A stretch of 23,648 nucleotides of DNA from JBGTFE01 sp036403235 (GTDB lineage Bacteria > Acidobacteriota > Blastocatellia > Pyrinomonadales > Pyrinomonadaceae), in assembly GCA_036403235.1 (NCBI GenBank), contig DASWRI010000054.1:1-23648 (forward strand), in the 5' to 3' direction. Shown here in pieces: positions 20,774 to 23,648 of the stretch. Both the position numbers and the translations under genes were made by a program. Positions within the stretch are counted from its first letter, which is position 1. Each line of letters begins with the position of its first letter. The notes under the pieces were generated by a model. That model saw only the letters and a program-made list of their open reading frames with translations. It was not told the DNA's origin and made no database searches.

Positions 20774-20843
20774 AGTTTCAAGTTTCAGGTCTCAGGTTTC
20801 AGGTTTGCATCTTGAAACTTGAAACCTGAAACTTGAAACTCAA
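20774..20843. repeat. Heptad hairpin (site G) abutting the pth start codon
   Basis: Ten 7-base words in register, starting AGTTTCA, AGTTTCA, GGTCTCA, GGTTTCA and returning as AACTTGA, AACCTGA, AACTTGA. The outer 17-bp stem (20774-20790 with 20824-20840) is perfect and continues inward with a few mismatches. It fills nearly the whole 75-base gap between rplY and pth and touches the pth ATG. Confidence 0.9.
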
Positions 20844-20848
20844 AAAAT

Positions 20849-21493
20849 TTATTCGCCCTCGCCTCCGGTGTCATCGCCTTTTTCGCCGATAACTTCAGGC
20901 TCGCTCGCTTCCAGCTGCGGCTCGAGCTCTTCTTCCCTGACGATGACAATCGACGCGACGACCGTTTCCGGCGCTTCGTGAACTTCTGTGCCTTCATCGA
21001 ATTTGATATCGGAAATATGAATCGATTCGCCGACTTTCAAATTCGTCACATCAACTTCAATCGCCTCGGGAACTTTCGACGGCTCGACCAGAATTTTGAT
21101 TTCGTGAAGCGGCTGATTTAAGACCGCTCCGTCTTCGGCCAGACCTTCGGCGTCGCCGACGATGTGAATGGGAACGGTCATTTCCATTTTTTCGCCGAGC
21201 GCGATGCGGCGCAAATCGGCGTGAACCAGACGGCCTTTGAGCGGGTCAATCTGGCGGTCCTGAAACATCACATCGCCCGTGCCTTCGCCTTCCATATCAA
21301 GCGTAAAAACCGCATTGTGTCCGCTCGCGCGCAAAACTGCCGCCAAATCCGAAAGCGCCGCAACTCCGGCGACCGATTCGCCGCCGCCGCCGTAAACGAC
21401 GACCGGGATTTTTCCTTCGGCGCGAAGCCTGCGCGAATCGTTTTTGCCGCGTCCTTCTCTTTTTTCTGCTTTAACTGTAACTTTATCTGCCAT
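20849..21493 (-). CDS. rplY: Ribosomal protein bL25, CTC/TL5 type
   Basis: A 214-residue two-domain L25 that binds 5S rRNA. The N-terminal domain (VKAEKREGRGKNDSRRLRAE; GKIPVVVYGGG; FQDRQIDPLKGRLVHADLRR) carries the rRNA-binding strands. The C-terminal beta domain follows (PIHIVGDAEGLAEDGAVLNQ; LHEIKILVEPSKVPEAIEVD; GESIHISDIKF), and the acidic tail ends GEKGDDTGGEGE. This is the long form found in most phyla outside the enterics. There is no Shine-Dalgarno site; the sequence before ATG 21493 is CACCAATAAAATT, the edge of hairpin H. Located between prs and pth in the conserved order. Confidence 0.96.
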   Translation of the reverse strand: MADKVTVKAEKREGRGKNDSRRLRAEGKIPVVVYGGGGESVAGVAALSDLAAVLRASGHNAVFTLDMEGEGTGDVMFQDRQIDPLKGRLVHADLRRIALGEKMEMTVPIHIVGDAEGLAEDGAVLNQPLHEIKILVEPSKVPEAIEVDVTNLKVGESIHISDIKFDEGTEVHEAPETVVASIVIVREEELEPQLEASEPEVIGEKGDDTGGEGE

Positions 21494-21500
21494 AATTTTA

Positions 21501-21558
21501 TTGGTGGTCGGTGGTCGGTGGTCAGATTTAGTTTTTACTGACCACCGACCACCGACAA
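21501..21558. repeat. Heptad hairpin (site H) between prs and rplY
   Basis: The left side is three exact tandem copies of GGTGGTC (21503-21523); the right side is the complement (GACCACC repeated). A 19-bp perfect stem pairs 21507-21525 with 21538-21556 across a 12-base loop. It fills most of the 69-base gap, ending four bases before the prs stop codon on one side and seven bases from the rplY ATG on the other. Confidence 0.92.
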
Positions 21559-21562
21559 CTAT

Positions 21563-22519
21563 CTAAATAAACAATGACGAAACGCTCGTTTCGTCGTGGA
21601 TTGATTTTATTGCCGAAGCGAGAAGCTTCGCCACGCTCAAAATCTCGATTCGGCCTTCGTCTTTCAACGACTGACCTTTCTCGCAAAGCGGAATCGTATT
21701 GGTCACGATTACCTTTTTCAAATGCGAATTGCTCAAATTCTCAATCGCCCTGCCGGACAAAACGCCGTGCGTAAAACAGGCGTAAATTTCTTTCGCGCCG
21801 TTTTTATGCAAAGCTTCCGCCACTTTGCAAATCGTCCCGGCGGTGTCGCACATATCGTCGATTATCAAACAATTTTTACCGGAAACGTCGCCGACGACGT
21901 TCATAACTTCGGCGACATTCGCCTTTTCGCGTCGTTTATCGACGAGCGCAAGTCCCGTGTGCAGTCGTTTCGCGTAAGCCCTGGCGCGTTCTGCGCCGCC
22001 CGTGTCGGGCGCGACGACAATCATATTTTCAATCGGATTTTTCTGAAAATAATTGACGATTATCGGCGCCGCGTATAAATGGTCAACCGGAATATCAAAA
22101 AATCCCTGAATCTGCGAAGCGTGCAAATCGATTGTCAAAATCCGCTGCGCGCCCGCGCTCGTTATCAAATTCGCGATTAGTTTCGCCGCAATCGGAACGC
22201 GCGGACGGTCTTTTTTATCCGAGCGCGCGTAACCAAAATACGGAATCACAGCCGTTACGCGTTCTGCAGAAGCCCTTCGAAAAGTATCGAGCATTATCAG
22301 CAGCTCCATCAAATTCTGGTCGGTCGGCGGGCACGTCGGCTGGATGATAAAAACATCGGCGCCGCGCGCGTTTTCTTCAATCTGAAAATTAAATTCGCCG
22401 TCGGAAAATCTGTCCGTGCTCGCCTTTCCCAAATCACAAATCAGGTGCTGGCAGATTTCCTCTGATAATTCCCGGTGCGCGTTGCCGGAAAAAACTTTGA
22501 TGTTGCCTGTTACGCTCAT
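21563..22519 (-). CDS. prs: Ribose-phosphate pyrophosphokinase
   Basis: A 318-residue class I PRPP synthetase, making PRPP from ribose 5-phosphate and ATP for nucleotides, His and Trp. Landmarks: IKVFSGNAHRELSEEICQHL at the N-terminus, FSDGEFNFQIEENARGADVF, YFGYARSDKKDRPRVPIAAK, the metal-binding TIDLHASQIQGFFDIPVDHL, VAPDTGGAERARAYAKRL, and the PRPP loop LIIDDMCDTAGT. Length is typical. ATG 22519 begins at the known family N-terminus. Heptad repeat I replaces the Shine-Dalgarno region. It lies downstream of tRNA-Gln(TTG), separated by a terminator, so it probably has its own promoter or depends on read-through. Confidence 0.97.
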   Translation of the reverse strand: MSVTGNIKVFSGNAHRELSEEICQHLICDLGKASTDRFSDGEFNFQIEENARGADVFIIQPTCPPTDQNLMELLIMLDTFRRASAERVTAVIPYFGYARSDKKDRPRVPIAAKLIANLITSAGAQRILTIDLHASQIQGFFDIPVDHLYAAPIIVNYFQKNPIENMIVVAPDTGGAERARAYAKRLHTGLALVDKRREKANVAEVMNVVGDVSGKNCLIIDDMCDTAGTICKVAEALHKNGAKEIYACFTHGVLSGRAIENLSNSHLKKVIVTNTIPLCEKGQSLKDEGRIEILSVAKLLASAIKSIHDETSVSSLFI

Positions 22520-22577
22520 TTTTAAGTTTCAGATTTTAAGTTTCGGGTTTCAGATTAAATGACTCGAAACTTAAAAC
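22520..22577. repeat. Heptad repeat with partial hairpin (site I) upstream of prs
   Basis: 7-base words TTTAAGT, TTCAGAT, TTTAAGT, TTCGGGT, TTCAGAT, then CTCGAAA and CTTAAAA. A 12-bp perfect stem pairs 22534-22545 with 22565-22576. The run starts at the base before the prs ATG and ends at the tRNA terminator. Confidence 0.83.
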
Positions 22578-22610
22578 AAATAAAAAGAGCAACCTTAAAA
22601 AAGATTGCTC
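22578..22610 (-). terminator. Terminator of ispE-tRNA-Gln(TTG)
   Basis: Stem GAGCAATC/GGTTGCTC on the minus strand (22603-22610 and 22587-22594, one G-U pair), 8-base loop, followed by TTTTTATTT. It is 17 bases beyond the encoded CCA of the tRNA. Confidence 0.85.
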
Positions 22611-22627
22611 GCGTCCGATTAATAAAA

Positions 22628-22702
22628 TGGCTGGGGCGGGAGGACTCGAACCTACGAATGCCGGATCCAAAGACCGGTGCCTTACCACTTGGCTACGCCC
22701 CA
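22628..22702 (-). tRNA. tRNA-Gln, anticodon TTG
   Basis: A complete cloverleaf on the minus strand: acceptor TGGGGCG/CGCCCCA, D-arm with AAGTGGTAAGGC, anticodon loop CTTTGGA with TTG at 34-36 (reads CAA, and CAG by wobble), T-loop GGTTCGAGTCC, discriminator G and encoded CCA. It starts 19 bases after the ispE stop and is likely processed from an ispE co-transcript. A tRNA-Gln at this position between ispE and prs is widespread in bacteria. Confidence 0.96.
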
Positions 22703-22721
22703 AACAAATTTTTTTTAGAAA

Positions 22722-23633
22722 CTAATCGGAAGCAAACCGAAACACTTTTTTAAGTGCTTCGCGGTATTCATCCCGCGAAACGGTTGCTACGGCAAAACTT
22801 CGCCAATCATTTTCTCGTGTGGCTTTTTGTGCTGTCTGCCGTGTTTCTTCTTTTTCAAAGACTGCAAAAACGCTTGCTCCGCTGCCGCTCATTCCGGCTT
22901 TAATCGCTCCGAGTTCAATTAATTTTTCTTTTACTCGTTTGATTTCCGGCGCGGCGGCGAAAACGCTCGCTTCAAAATCGTTTTTCAACTCTGTATGCCG
23001 TAAATCCAAAGTTTCGGCTTCGGAGAGGCAAATTTGAAGAATACTTTTTGATGCCTCTTTTGTCAAGCGAGATGCATTCAGATGTGCAAACGCATCGGCG
23101 GTTGAGACGTCCACACCGGGCGTCACAATCAATACAAATTTTTCGCGTAAATCGTTTAGCGGCGTAATTTCCGTTCCGCGCCCGATGCCCGCGGCGGTTC
23201 CGCCATAAAAGAAAAACGGCACGTCCGAGCCGATTTTGCCGCCGATTTCGATGAGCTCGTTAAGGTTTGTTTTTATATCCCAGAGTGCGGTTAAACCGAG
23301 CAGCGCAATCGCCGCATTCGACGAGCCGCCGCCGAGTCCGCCGGGCGAAGGAATATTTTTTTCCAGTCGAATTCGCGCGCCCGTCCCGATGCCGTATTTT
23401 TGTCTTAAAACATTCGCCGCCCGAACTATCAGATTTTCTTCGCCAATCGGAATTCGTTCGTCGTCGCAGGTTAAAATGATTCGGTCGCAGCTTGAAAAAG
23501 TTAGGTTATCGCACAGCGAAACGGTTTGAAAAATCGTGCAAAGCTCGTGAAAATCGTCGGCGCGCTTTCCCAAAACGCGGAGAAACCAATTTATCTTGGC
23601 AAACGAAGGAAGTGTAAACGAATTTTCCGGCAT
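22722..23633 (-). CDS. ispE: 4-diphosphocytidyl-2-C-methyl-D-erythritol kinase
   Basis: A 303-residue GHMP-family kinase that phosphorylates CDP-methylerythritol in the non-mevalonate (MEP) isoprenoid pathway. Landmarks: the N-terminal FAKINWFLRVLGKRADDFHE with the substrate Lys and His, the ATP loop PSPGGLGGGSSNAA, IGSDVPFFFYGGTAAGIGRG with the catalytic Asp, and the C-terminal motif AGMSGSGASVFAVF. Length is slightly above typical. The start ATG 23633 lies 15 bases from the window edge, so the ribosome-binding region cannot be judged; the family N-terminus begins within a few residues of it. It shows that the organism uses the MEP pathway. Confidence 0.96.
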   Translation of the reverse strand: MPENSFTLPSFAKINWFLRVLGKRADDFHELCTIFQTVSLCDNLTFSSCDRIILTCDDERIPIGEENLIVRAANVLRQKYGIGTGARIRLEKNIPSPGGLGGGSSNAAIALLGLTALWDIKTNLNELIEIGGKIGSDVPFFFYGGTAAGIGRGTEITPLNDLREKFVLIVTPGVDVSTADAFAHLNASRLTKEASKSILQICLSEAETLDLRHTELKNDFEASVFAAAPEIKRVKEKLIELGAIKAGMSGSGASVFAVFEKEETRQTAQKATRENDWRSFAVATVSRDEYREALKKVFRFASD

Positions 23634-23648
23634 CGGTTTAGCATAGAA

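Noticed and set aside
20774..21558. CRISPR array suspected from regular repeats
   Set aside because: Units are only 7 bases, contiguous, palindromic and without spacers; no cas genes are present.
20132..22577. Insertion sequence or MITE suspected from the palindromes
   Set aside because: Arms differ completely between sites, there are no target-site duplications that I could see, and no transposase is in the window.

Overview
The window looks like a chromosomal segment of a Gram-negative, probably acidobacterial (Blastocatellia/Pyrinomonadaceae-like) bacterium. This is an inference. It rests on the mix of many small lipoproteins with VVLGC-type lipoboxes, a DUF4139 protein carrying a TonB-plug-like insert of the kind seen in acidobacterial receptors, a secreted beta-helix protein, and a standard bacterial translation cluster. 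No 16S rRNA or other decisive marker is present, and no phage, IS element, CRISPR array or integrase was seen. No gene-free stretch exceeds about 260 bases.

Layout. Bases 1-2388 are on the minus strand: a secreted protein cut by the window edge, a hotdog thioesterase, a two-gene unit (Cys-rich secreted peptide, then a secreted protein of unknown function) and tRNA-Gln(CTG). Bases 2488-8851 are on the plus strand: smpB, pepA, a DUF4344-type metallopeptidase lipoprotein, three small lipoproteins of which the first and third are clear duplicates, and sucC without an adjacent sucD. Bases 8931-9833 (minus) encode a secreted parallel beta-helix protein. Bases 10005-15319 (plus) hold the helicase pcrA, a zinc-ribbon membrane protein and a DUF4139 protein. 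Bases 15393-23633 (minus) form a long housekeeping run; in transcription order it is ispE, tRNA-Gln(TTG), prs, rplY, pth, rpsF, rpsR, rplI, dnaB, a BstA/YfiT-like DinB protein and an HGSNAT/NagX-like acyltransferase.

The minus-strand run joins isoprenoid precursor synthesis (ispE), PRPP supply (prs), ribosomal proteins (L25, S6, S18, L9), peptidyl-tRNA recycling (pth) and replication (dnaB). This is a familiar bacterial order. SmpB (ribosome rescue) and PepA (peptide turnover) are paired on the plus strand.

The most unusual structure lies between the genes. At eight places the intergenic DNA consists of degenerate 7-base words in register, usually turning into their own reverse complement halfway so that a long hairpin forms. 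Each place uses a different word (for example GGTGGTC, AGTTTCA or AAACTGA-like words). They resemble the short tandemly repeated repetitive (STRR) heptamers known from heterocystous cyanobacteria. They fill the prs-rplY, rplY-pth and pth-rpsF gaps, touch start and stop codons, and seem to have entered the linker of the pcrA coding region twice.

Several starts were moved inward from the longest reading frame on the basis of Shine-Dalgarno sites, signal peptides or family N-termini: the DUF4344 protein, the second lipoprotein, the beta-helix protein, BstA-like, L9 and S6 (TTG start).
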